Part shown: piece after piece, positions 15,466-23,066 of the stretch
Layout: every line of letters starts with the position of its first letter
Numbering within the stretch: the first letter of the stretch is position 1
From: Tabrizicola aquatica
GTDB lineage: Bacteria > Pseudomonadota > Alphaproteobacteria > Rhodobacterales > Rhodobacteraceae
Reading direction: 5' to 3'
Assembly (NCBI RefSeq): GCF_002900975.1
Contig: NZ_PJON01000001.1
Span: forward strand, 1-64,000
DNA: 64,000 bases
Made by a program: the position numbers and the translations under genes
Notes under the pieces: generated by a model
The model's database searches: none
Told to the model about the DNA's origin: nothing
The model's input: the letters and a program-made list of their open reading frames with translations, nothing else

Positions 15466-16812
15466 ATGCTCCGAGACGGAGATGATCTGGAACGCCGGAT
15501 CGAAAAGCTGGGCCGCATCAACGCCGCCTTGATCGAGCGGCTGGACCATTACGACAAGACGCGCGGGTCGGCCTGGTCGCTGTTCCAGGCGGCGCTGGCG
15601 CTGGAGAAAGAGGTGGCCGCGCGCAACCGCGACCTGGAACGTGCGCTGGCGGACCTGAGCCAGAAGAACCACGAACTTGCCGCCGCCCGGCTGGCCGCCG
15701 AGGAGGCGAACCGGTCAAAGACCCGGTTCCTGCGCGCGGCAAGCCACGACCTTTTGCAGCCGCTCAGCGCGGCCCGGCTGTTCCTGTCCAACCTTGCAAC
15801 GATGGAGCTTGGGACCGATCAGTCCGATCTGGTCAAGCGGTTGGGCAATTCGTTCGAGTCGGTGGAAGAGTTGATCCGTGCCGTCCTCGACATCTCGCGC
15901 CTTGACTCGCAACGGATCGAGTTCAACCGCAAGGCCGTGGTGCTGGACGCGCTGTTCAATCGCCTGCGCGATGAGTTCGAGGCCCCCGCCGCCGCGCGCG
16001 GCCTGCGTCTGCGGTTTGCCCGAAGCTCGTTGGCCGTGGACAGCGACCCGGTCTTTCTGCGCCGGATTGCGCAGAACCTGGTCTCCAATGCCATCAAGTA
16101 CACCGATGCGGGCGGTATCCTGGTTGGGGCGCGCCGACGCGGGGGCCAGGCCTGGCTGGAGGTCCACGATACCGGCATCGGGATCGCGGCCGAGGATCAC
16201 GACCAGATCTTTGCCGAATTTCACCGGCTGGGGCAGGATGGTTGCGGTGAGCCCGGCATGGGACTTGGCCTGTCCATCGTGAAGCGTGCCTGCGCCAAAC
16301 TGGGCCACCCGGTCGAACTGGACAGTGAACCGGGGCGCGGTTCGGTTTTCCGCATCGGGCTCGAGATCGTGGCCCGGAACGCTCCGATCCGCACGTCGGG
16401 CGCACGGCAGCACCCTGACCGTGATCGGCTGCGGGGGTTGCAGGCCCTGATCGTCGAGGACAATCCCGCCATGCGGCATGGCTATGCCGTGACCCTGCGC
16501 AATAGCTGGGGGATGCGCACGCATGTGGTGGAGGGCACCGCCGGGGCGCGCGCGGTCCTGACGGAAATCGGGCTGCGACCGGACCTGATCCTGGCGGACT
16601 ACCACCTGCGGGGCAGTGACACCGGGCTGCGGACCATCACCGTCCTGCGCGAACTGACCGGGGCGGAAATCCCGGCCATCGTGGTCACGGCGCATCGCAA
16701 CGCCGCGATGGTGCGAAACTGCGCGCGCCATGGTGTGCGGGTGCTGGAGAAACCCATCCAGCCCGAGGACCTGCGCCATGCGCTGCTGCGGCTGGTGGAA
16801 GAGCGGACATAG
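15466..16812 (+). CDS. Hybrid histidine kinase with C-terminal receiver (FlhS-like)
   Basis: A 448-residue soluble kinase. An N-terminal coiled coil (residues about 45-85) leads to the dimerisation box with His94 (AASHDLLQPLSAARLF). The ATPase domain follows (NLVSNAIKYT; DTGIGI; GMGLGLSIV), then a receiver domain with Asp378 (LILADYHLRGSDTG). There are no membrane segments, so signal input must come from the FIST protein encoded immediately upstream. The likely phosphorelay is to the LuxR-type regulator at 13586. The PAS-less, HDLLQPL-box architecture is like NahK/FlhS-type kinases. The receiver may act as an internal phosphate sink. Confidence 0.88.
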   Translation: MLRDGDDLERRIEKLGRINAALIERLDHYDKTRGSAWSLFQAALALEKEVAARNRDLERALADLSQKNHELAAARLAAEEANRSKTRFLRAASHDLLQPLSAARLFLSNLATMELGTDQSDLVKRLGNSFESVEELIRAVLDISRLDSQRIEFNRKAVVLDALFNRLRDEFEAPAAARGLRLRFARSSLAVDSDPVFLRRIAQNLVSNAIKYTDAGGILVGARRRGGQAWLEVHDTGIGIAAEDHDQIFAEFHRLGQDGCGEPGMGLGLSIVKRACAKLGHPVELDSEPGRGSVFRIGLEIVARNAPIRTSGARQHPDRDRLRGLQALIVEDNPAMRHGYAVTLRNSWGMRTHVVEGTAGARAVLTEIGLRPDLILADYHLRGSDTGLRTITVLRELTGAEIPAIVVTAHRNAAMVRNCARHGVRVLEKPIQPEDLRHALLRLVEERT

Positions 16813-16826
16813 GGAAGGGATGCGCG

Positions 16827-17477
16827 ATGACCAGACGGCTTGCGATCATACTGTCAGGTCTGGTGCTTGTCGGGCCAACGCAGGCGGACACCATCACCGA
16901 CAGCCTGTTCGCCGAAGGACTATTCTCCACCCTCGCCCCGGGAGAGGAGATCACTTACGCGCATGTCCGAAGCGGCCCCGCGGGCATGGAGTTCCCACCC
17001 GTGACCGAGGGGGCGATGGTTCTGTCCAAACCGACAGAGGACGCGGCACACCTGTCCTTGACCCTTGTCGCCGACCTGCGCAGGCGCAGTCTTGGCGAGT
17101 TTTCGGCAGAGGGCGGGAATCCCGTGGTGCTGGTGTTCCTTGAATCCGTCGCCCGGAACGTGGCGGCGCTGACTGGCGGCAGCCCGTTCTACATCCGCAA
17201 CCGGATCAAGGACGCCCTGCGCAGCGGGGGCGATCCGACCAGTGCCCGCGAACCTTTCGCCGGTCGCGTGGTCGCGGCACAGGCCTTTACCCTGCGCCCC
17301 TTCACGGACGATCCGAACCGGGGCCGCATGGGCGACCTTGCCGACCTGACGCTGCGTTTCGTCGTGTCCCCCACGGTTCCGGGCCACGTCCTGAGCCTGA
17401 GCGCGGATACGTCCGATCCCGCGACCGGCTACCATGAGACCATCAAGCTGACCGATGCGGGAAAGGGTGGCGAATGA
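16827..17477 (+). CDS. Exported protein of unknown function
   Basis: A 216-residue protein with a signal peptide (MTRRLAIILSGLVLVGPTQA). The mature part is soluble-looking, without cysteines in the first 100 residues or any domain I can name; a segment AHVRSGPAGMEFPPVTEGAMVL and the C-terminal LRFVVSPTVPGHVLSL look like beta-rich secretory protein. It is 14 bases after the kinase stop and its stop overlaps the next gene (ATGA), so it belongs to the regulatory operon. A periplasmic accessory role in methanol oxidation is possible from position alone. Confidence 0.72.
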   Translation: MTRRLAIILSGLVLVGPTQADTITDSLFAEGLFSTLAPGEEITYAHVRSGPAGMEFPPVTEGAMVLSKPTEDAAHLSLTLVADLRRRSLGEFSAEGGNPVVLVFLESVARNVAALTGGSPFYIRNRIKDALRSGGDPTSAREPFAGRVVAAQAFTLRPFTDDPNRGRMGDLADLTLRFVVSPTVPGHVLSLSADTSDPATGYHETIKLTDAGKGGE

Positions 17478-17809
17478 CCCGGGTTTTGCATGTTGTATCG
17501 GCTCTCTGCCTGGCGGGCGCCGGGGTTGCGGCGGCAAATGATTATCCCACCGAGGCGCGGGCAAGCTATGTCTTTGGCTGCATGGCCGTGAATGGCCAGA
17601 CGCCCGAGGCGCTTCGCAAATGCTCCTGCGCGGTCGATGTGATTGCGACGATCCTGCCCTATGACGCCTATGTGGCCGCCGAAACTGTCCTGACCATGCG
17701 GCAGACCTCGGGCGAGAGGTCCACGCTGTTCCGCGACACCGCCCCCGCAAACGCGACGGTTGCCGATTTGCGACGGGCGGAAGCCGAGGCGGAGATCATC
17801 TGTTTCTAG
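17474..17809 (+). CDS. Small exported cysteine-containing protein, unknown function
   Basis: A 111-residue protein with a signal peptide (ending near GVAAA). The mature part is about 90 residues and has four cysteines: FGCMAVNG, KCSCAVD and the C-terminal IICF. The spacing suggests two disulfides rather than a haem site (no CxxCH). No family recognised. It is coupled to the preceding gene by ATGA and convergent with the RuBisCO-like gene 24 bp further on. Confidence 0.7.
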   Translation: MTRVLHVVSALCLAGAGVAAANDYPTEARASYVFGCMAVNGQTPEALRKCSCAVDVIATILPYDAYVAAETVLTMRQTSGERSTLFRDTAPANATVADLRRAEAEAEIICF

Positions 17810-17833
17810 GCCCGGCAATTCGGCCGGCTGAAG

Positions 17834-18952
17834 TCAGCCCGCCGCCGCCAGGGCATGGCGCATGGCGGCCACGGCCTCATTGATCCGGGCGGGGTCCTTG
17901 AGGAGGCTGCCACCCAGAAGATAGACCACGTCGCCGCCATACATCGCCTGCATCTCGGCGGCGCGGGCCACGCTCATCCCGCCGCCGGGGCTGGGCAGCA
18001 TGGGTCGGCCGGGTCCGTCCGGGGCGCGGCAGGCAGTGGCGATCTGCTGGCACTCGGCGGCGGTAAAGCCGAAGCGGCCGCCGACGTTCGGAAAGACCGA
18101 GATGTCGGACCCCGCCAGCCGCTGGATCGTGCCGAACAGGGCGCCGTGGTCGATGCCGTTGTCCGGGGCAAGGACATAGGGTCCAAGGAATGAAGGGTGG
18201 GTCATCACCGGCAGGTTCAGGCTGGCGTCCCGGGCGATCCGGTGGACCAGGCCAAAGCCGAAAAGGCCCGGCATCACCAGGACGCCATCGGCGCCGGCGT
18301 CCTTCAGAAAGCGCAGGTTCGCCTCGATCTCTTCCGGGCGGCCGGAGAGGTTGGGGAAATACAGGGTCTTGCGCCCGGTTTCGGCCCGGGCCTTGGCCAT
18401 CGCCTTGCAAACCGCCTCGACCCGCGCACGGAAGGGGGCGGTGGGCTGGCCGGCAAGGCCGTGGTCCTCTTTCACGATGTCGGCGCCGCCGTGGACGCAG
18501 CCGGCGGCGAGGCGGGCAAAGTCCTGGGGCGCAAGGCCCATGGGTTTCAGGACCGGCGCGATCATGCCGCCGGTTTCCCGGCCGGACAGGGCGCGAATTC
18601 CGGCGATGCCGAAGCGCGGGCCGGGCATGCGGGCGGCCATTGCGGGGCCGGGGTCGATCCCGGTGACCCGGATGCCCTGCTGGATCGACGAGTTGCCGAA
18701 CACCACGTTCAGGAACTGGGTGAATTCGTCCCCCGCGCTGTCCGGAGAGTAGCTGACCACGGCCTGCCAGACGCCTTCGGCCAGTTGGCCCACCTCCTCG
18801 ACGCGGCCAAGGATCTCGTCCTGAACATACCCCGCAGGCACCACGTCGCGCGGGATTTCCACGGTCTGCTCCAGCGCGATGCCTTCGGCACGGGCTTGCG
18901 CTTCCCCGTGCGAGGTGGCCCGCAGGCGGTAGGTGACGGCAAAGCGGGACAT
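17834..18952 (-). CDS. RuBisCO-like protein (form IV)
   Basis: A 372-residue homologue of the RuBisCO large subunit that cannot be a normal carboxylase. Lys136 (VLKPMGL) and Lys161 (IVKEDHG) match catalytic Lys175 and the carbamylated Lys201; Asp163 matches Asp203, but the metal ligand Glu204 is His164. His252, Ser321 and Gly347-Gly348 match phosphate/sugar-binding positions. Loop 6 (FPNVGGRFGF) lacks the catalytic Lys334. RuBisCO-like proteins enolise sugar phosphates: known members act in methionine salvage, as methylthioribulose-1-phosphate isomerase, or on isoapionate phosphates. The KEDHGLAGQ segment is unlike MtnW. Its ATG overlaps the transketolase stop (TAATG), so it is the last gene of the operon 18-24.6 kb. 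The reaction is unknown. Confidence 0.88.
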   Translation of the reverse strand: MSRFAVTYRLRATSHGEAQARAEGIALEQTVEIPRDVVPAGYVQDEILGRVEEVGQLAEGVWQAVVSYSPDSAGDEFTQFLNVVFGNSSIQQGIRVTGIDPGPAMAARMPGPRFGIAGIRALSGRETGGMIAPVLKPMGLAPQDFARLAAGCVHGGADIVKEDHGLAGQPTAPFRARVEAVCKAMAKARAETGRKTLYFPNLSGRPEEIEANLRFLKDAGADGVLVMPGLFGFGLVHRIARDASLNLPVMTHPSFLGPYVLAPDNGIDHGALFGTIQRLAGSDISVFPNVGGRFGFTAAECQQIATACRAPDGPGRPMLPSPGGGMSVARAAEMQAMYGGDVVYLLGGSLLKDPARINEAVAAMRHALAAAG

Positions 18953-19953
18953 TACAGCGCCTCGGCCTTCACAAGGGAATGGACCGCATCGATCCGCACC
19001 GCGCCAAGCGCGGCCTCGTCGATGTCGGTGGCCTGGCCGGTCAGCCGTTCCACCGCGTGGACCAGAGACAGCGCGTCCATCCCGTAGTGCTGCATCAGAT
19101 AGGGGCGCGAGCCGCCGTGGGCGTAGGTGTCCTGCAAGCCCAGCCGGATCAGGCGGCGGGGCAGGCCGGCCTCGGCCAGGGCTTCCGCCACCATCGAGCC
19201 GATCCCGCCGGCAACCAGGTGGTTTTCCAGCGTGATGACGCCGTGCCGAACGCTTGCGGCGTGGTCGACGATCTGCGCCGCGTCGAAGGGTTTCAGGGTA
19301 TTCAGGTGCAGGTGGCGGACCGAGACCCCGGCGCGGGCCAGGGCGCCACGGGCACGAATCGCCTCTTCCGTAGTGATGCCGGCGGTGACGACCAGCACGT
19401 CGTCGCCTTCGGACAGGACCCGCATCCGGCCGATCTTCAGCGGTTCGGTGAACAGACGCGGCACCGCGCCGCGCAGGATGCGGCAGTAGACCGGGCCGTC
19501 GACGGTGTCGGCCTCGGCCACGATGCTTTCGACCTCGGTCGCGTCGCCGGCTTCCAGGACGGTCATGTTCGGGATGGTGCGCATGACCGAGATATCCTCG
19601 ATCGCCTGATGGGTCATGCCGCCGGGGGTGGTGACGCCGGGCAGAAAGCCCATCAGGCGGACCTTGCGGCGGGGATAGGCGATGGAGGCCATCAGCTGGT
19701 CATAGGGTCGGCGGTAGAGGAACACGCCGAACGAGTGCAGGAAGGGCCGGAAGCCGGCCAGCCCAAGGCCGCCCGCAAAGGACAACATGTTCTGCTCTGC
19801 CATGCCCAAGGACAGGAACTGGTCCGGGTGGCGGTCGCGGAAGCCGTCGATCTCGCAGCTGGAGGTGAGGTCGGCGGACAGGCACAGCACCTCGGGGTGC
19901 TGGGTGGCATAGGCCTCGAAGGCGGCGGCGTAGGGGCGGTTGACCATCTCCAT
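18952..19953 (-). CDS. Transketolase family protein, C-terminal subunit
   Basis: A 333-residue protein equal to the pyrimidine-binding and C-terminal domains of transketolase. The catalytic Glu53 lies in LSLGMAEQNMLSFAGGLGLAG, the conserved site that activates thiamine diphosphate. With the N-terminal subunit encoded one base upstream it makes a split transketolase. Split enzymes of this kind in other bacteria act on unusual ketose phosphates (for example apulose-4-phosphate). The ATG at 19953 is used because the upstream extension would overlap the partner gene. Being next to the RuBisCO-like gene suggests that the two act in sequence. Confidence 0.87.
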   Translation of the reverse strand: MEMVNRPYAAAFEAYATQHPEVLCLSADLTSSCEIDGFRDRHPDQFLSLGMAEQNMLSFAGGLGLAGFRPFLHSFGVFLYRRPYDQLMASIAYPRRKVRLMGFLPGVTTPGGMTHQAIEDISVMRTIPNMTVLEAGDATEVESIVAEADTVDGPVYCRILRGAVPRLFTEPLKIGRMRVLSEGDDVLVVTAGITTEEAIRARGALARAGVSVRHLHLNTLKPFDAAQIVDHAASVRHGVITLENHLVAGGIGSMVAEALAEAGLPRRLIRLGLQDTYAHGGSRPYLMQHYGMDALSLVHAVERLTGQATDIDEAALGAVRIDAVHSLVKAEAL

Positions 19954-19954
19954 G

Positions 19955-20884
19955 TCAGTGGGCCTCCAGCGTGACGGGGGGGACGCCAAGCTCGGCGGCG
20001 ATGTCATGGTTCATGCGGGCGCGTTCCTCTTCCGACTTGAAGCGGACGTAGTGGAGGCGGGGGAAACGGCTCATCAGGCTTTCCATGCCTTGGGTGGGGC
20101 GGGAATGGGCCAGCACGATCAGGGGCCGGCCGGGGTGGGGGGTGGCGCTGGCCGCGCGCATGGCGGCAAGGTCGTGGGCGTCGCATTCGGCGACCACCGC
20201 GCCGAAATCGCGGAACTTGGTGGCGATGTCGCCCACGGTCATCACGTCATCCATAGCGCCGTCACACTGCTGGCGGTTCACGTCCATGATGGCCCAAAGG
20301 TTGTCGATGCCATGGTGCGCAGCGGCCTGCACTGCCTCCCAGGTCTGGCCTTCCTGCACCTCGCCATCCGACATGAACACGCAGACGCGGCCGGAATGGC
20401 CCAGCCGCTTGCGGCCAAAGGCCAGGCCTGCGGCGGTGGAGAGGCCGATGCCAAGGGTGCCGTTGTGGACCTCCATCCCCGGGGAGTGTTCGGCGCCGAT
20501 CATCTCGACCGAGGAGCCGTCCTTGTTGAACATTTCCAACCCCTCGGGCGCCATGCGGCCGACCTCGATCAGGCAGGCATAGGCGACAAGGGCATAGTGG
20601 GCGGGGGCGATGAAAAGCCGGTCATGCACGGCGTCGAAGGGGCCGTTGTAGCCTGCGCCAGTGACGTAATCGGGGTTCCCGGCCGAGGGCACGCCCGAGA
20701 AGGGCGGCGGGACCATCGGCATGGTCGAGGGGCCAAGGTTCAGCGCCTCGTTATACAGAAACGCCAGTTGCTCGGCGGCCGAGCAGGCCTGGCTGAGGTA
20801 GCCCCCGTTGTTGCGGATCGTGTGTTCGAAGACGCGGGCGCGGATGGCGTGGGCGACTTCCTCGGTGGTCTTTTCGTTGCGCAA
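19955..20884 (-). CDS. Transketolase family protein, N-terminal (ThDP-binding) subunit
   Basis: A 309-residue protein matching the pyrophosphate-binding domain of transketolase. The ThDP motif begins SDGE (residues 172-175), runs on through EGQTWEAVQAAAHHGIDNL and ends at Asn203 (DVN). A conserved His is at residue 96 (APAHYAL). No in-frame ATG is well placed; the TTG at 20884 with AGGAG seven bases upstream is the probable start. It follows the sugar-binding protein gene by 57 bp and is coupled to the C-terminal subunit. Confidence 0.85.
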   Translation of the reverse strand: MRNEKTTEEVAHAIRARVFEHTIRNNGGYLSQACSAAEQLAFLYNEALNLGPSTMPMVPPPFSGVPSAGNPDYVTGAGYNGPFDAVHDRLFIAPAHYALVAYACLIEVGRMAPEGLEMFNKDGSSVEMIGAEHSPGMEVHNGTLGIGLSTAAGLAFGRKRLGHSGRVCVFMSDGEVQEGQTWEAVQAAAHHGIDNLWAIMDVNRQQCDGAMDDVMTVGDIATKFRDFGAVVAECDAHDLAAMRAASATPHPGRPLIVLAHSRPTQGMESLMSRFPRLHYVRFKSEEERARMNHDIAAELGVPPVTLEAH

Positions 20885-20941
20885 GGCGGGCTCCTGGGCG
20901 GCGGGACGGGCGGGCCGCGACGGGCCCGCCCGGGGTCGGTC

Positions 20942-21982
20942 TTAGCGGGGCGGCAGGGTCATCCAGGGCGCCATGGCGACATCGGCATGGGCGAAGGCCG
21001 GCAGCTTGGCGCCAAGCTCTTCCATGTTCTTGATGTCCAGCTCGTTCAGCATCGCCTGGGTGATCAGGGTCGGCGGAACGATGACGCTGGCGCCCGGGTC
21101 CTCGCCCGCCAGCAGCAGCGCCAGGGTGCGGACCGAGACCTCGCCCACCACGGCGGGGTTGGTGGCGGCGGTGGCTTTCCAGGACGACCCAGCCTCGCGC
21201 ATCAGCTGGATGTCGGCGGTGGACACGTCGGCCGAGTAGATCGAGACCTGGCCAGACATGCCCGCTTCGTCCACGGCGATCTTCACGCCCTTGGCGAATT
21301 CGTCATAGGGGGCGAACATCACCTGGATCGTCGGGTTGGCCGACAGGACCGAGCGCGCCTGGTTCGCGACCGAGTTCGCAATCGGGTTGTCCAGCGTGCC
21401 GAACATCGCGACTTCCTGGATGCCGGGGTTGGCGGCCTTGACCGTTTCCCAGACGGCGGCACGGCGGTCCAGCGGCGCAATGCCCGCCACATGCACAAAG
21501 CCCGCGACCCATTCGGTGCCGTGGTCGGCAATGGCCTGGTCCAGCGCCAGTTGTGCCAGAGCGGCATCCGACTGTTCCACCTGCGGGATCGCCGGGTTTT
21601 CGACGTTCACGTCAAAGGCGACGACCTTGATCCCCGCGTCAACCGCGCGCTGGGCGGCTTCCTTCATCGACTCGGTCAGGCCATGCTGGATGATGATGCC
21701 GTCCACCCCCAGGGCAATGGCCTGGTCCACCATGTCGGCCTGCAGCGCGGCGTCCTGGCGGCTGTCAAAGACCTGCAGGTTCACGCCCAGGGCGGCGGAT
21801 TGCTTTTCCACGCCCGAGAGATAGGCCTGGAAGAAGTCGCCGGTGGACAGATAGCGGACGAGGGCGATGTTCACCTCGCCCGGATTGTCGAAGGGGGCCG
21901 GTGCGGCCTCCTGCGCCAGGGTCAGGGTCGGGGCCAGCGCCACGCTGGTCACAAGGGCTGCGAAAGTCCGTCTGGAGATCAT
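20942..21982 (-). CDS. Sugar ABC transporter substrate-binding protein (ribose type)
   Basis: A 346-residue periplasmic protein with a signal peptide (MISRRTFAALVTSVALAPTL) and a type I sugar-binding fold (RbsB/XylF group): VNIALVRYLSTGDFFQAYLSG, then GVDGIIIQHG and the hinge-region AFDVNVENPAIPQVEQSD. With the permease and double ATPase it makes a ribose-type importer. The catabolic genes around it suggest a ligand such as 5-methylthioribose, 5-deoxyribose or a related pentose, which is inference. Confidence 0.88.
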   Translation of the reverse strand: MISRRTFAALVTSVALAPTLTLAQEAAPAPFDNPGEVNIALVRYLSTGDFFQAYLSGVEKQSAALGVNLQVFDSRQDAALQADMVDQAIALGVDGIIIQHGLTESMKEAAQRAVDAGIKVVAFDVNVENPAIPQVEQSDAALAQLALDQAIADHGTEWVAGFVHVAGIAPLDRRAAVWETVKAANPGIQEVAMFGTLDNPIANSVANQARSVLSANPTIQVMFAPYDEFAKGVKIAVDEAGMSGQVSIYSADVSTADIQLMREAGSSWKATAATNPAVVGEVSVRTLALLLAGEDPGASVIVPPTLITQAMLNELDIKNMEELGAKLPAFAHADVAMAPWMTLPPR

Positions 21983-22052
21983 TGGTTCCTCCCATTTCTC
22001 CGTTGGTGTTCAGGTCCGGCGGGCCGCTTCTGGTGTCGGCCTTGCCGAAGGT

Positions 22053-23066
22053 TCAGGTCCGCGACCGGCCGGCCCGGCCGGAGAGCGCGAAGGTAAAGAC
22101 AAGGGCCACGACAAGGACGGCGCCCTTGATGAAATCCTGGGTGTAGTAGGGCGCGTTCAGCATGGTCAGGCCCTGCAGCAGGATGCCGACGAACAGGGCG
22201 CCGATGGCGGTGCCGAAGGCGTTGGGCTTGGCAGCCCCCAGAACCGCAAAGCCGATCAGCGCGGCCGCGACCGAGTCCAGCAGCAGGTTGTTGCCCGAGG
22301 CGACGTCGCCCCGTCCCAGGCGGGCCGAAAGCAGGATCCCCCCGATCGACGCCATGACGCCCGAGATGACATAGGCCAGCACCCGGTAGCGCGCGACGTT
22401 GATCCCGGCCAGCGCCGCCGCCTGCGCGTTCGAGCCGATGGCATACATCACCCGGCCATGCCGGGTCAGTTCCAGGAACACCCAGGTCAGGACCGCGATC
22501 ACGACCAGCACCACCACCGACAGGGGCACAAGGTCAGGCAGGATAAAGTCGATGCGGTGGCGGCCCAGCATCAGGAACTCGGGCGCAAAGCTGCCCTCGG
22601 CGGTGCGGCCATCGGCGAGGACCATCCCGGTCGAGATCGAGTTGCCTTGCGTCGGGATGCGTTGCAGGCCGACCAGCAGGAACATCATGCCCAGCGTGGC
22701 CAGCAGGTCGGGCACCCGCATCTTGACGATCAGAAGGCCGTTCACCAGCCCCACCACCGCACCCATGGCCAGGCACAGAAGGACCGCGCTGAGCGCGCCC
22801 ATCTCCCAGATCACCATGACATAGGCCGATAGCATCATGGCCGAGGTGGCCACCGCGCCGATGGATAGGTCGAACCCGTCCACCACCAGCGTGGCCGTGA
22901 CGCCAAGCGCCAGGATGCCGGTGATCGCCACCGATTGCAGGATGAACACCCCGCTTTGGGGCGACAGGAACGCCGGCTTCAGCACCGAAAAGACGATGAT
23001 CAGGCCGGCCATCAGGACAAGAAAGCCGTAGCGGATCGCAAGTTCGGTCGGGGACAGGGGTTTCAT
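22053..23066 (-). CDS. Sugar ABC transporter permease (RbsC type)
   Basis: A 337-residue inner-membrane protein with about eight to ten hydrophobic segments and the conserved RbsC-family stretch ALAGINVARYRVLAYVISGVMA. The ATG at 23066 overlaps the ATPase stop (ATGA), so the two are translated together; a longer frame to 23219 lies inside that gene. It forms the membrane channel of the operon's sugar importer. Confidence 0.88.
   Translation of the reverse strand: MKPLSPTELAIRYGFLVLMAGLIIVFSVLKPAFLSPQSGVFILQSVAITGILALGVTATLVVDGFDLSIGAVATSAMMLSAYVMVIWEMGALSAVLLCLAMGAVVGLVNGLLIVKMRVPDLLATLGMMFLLVGLQRIPTQGNSISTGMVLADGRTAEGSFAPEFLMLGRHRIDFILPDLVPLSVVVLVVIAVLTWVFLELTRHGRVMYAIGSNAQAAALAGINVARYRVLAYVISGVMASIGGILLSARLGRGDVASGNNLLLDSVAAALIGFAVLGAAKPNAFGTAIGALFVGILLQGLTMLNAPYYTQDFIKGAVLVVALVFTFALSGRAGRSRT

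Noticed and set aside
17834-18952. Possibility that the gene is a true RuBisCO large subunit for carbon fixation
   Set aside because: Loop-6 lysine is missing, Glu204 is replaced by His, the protein is too short, and no small subunit or phosphoribulokinase gene is nearby.
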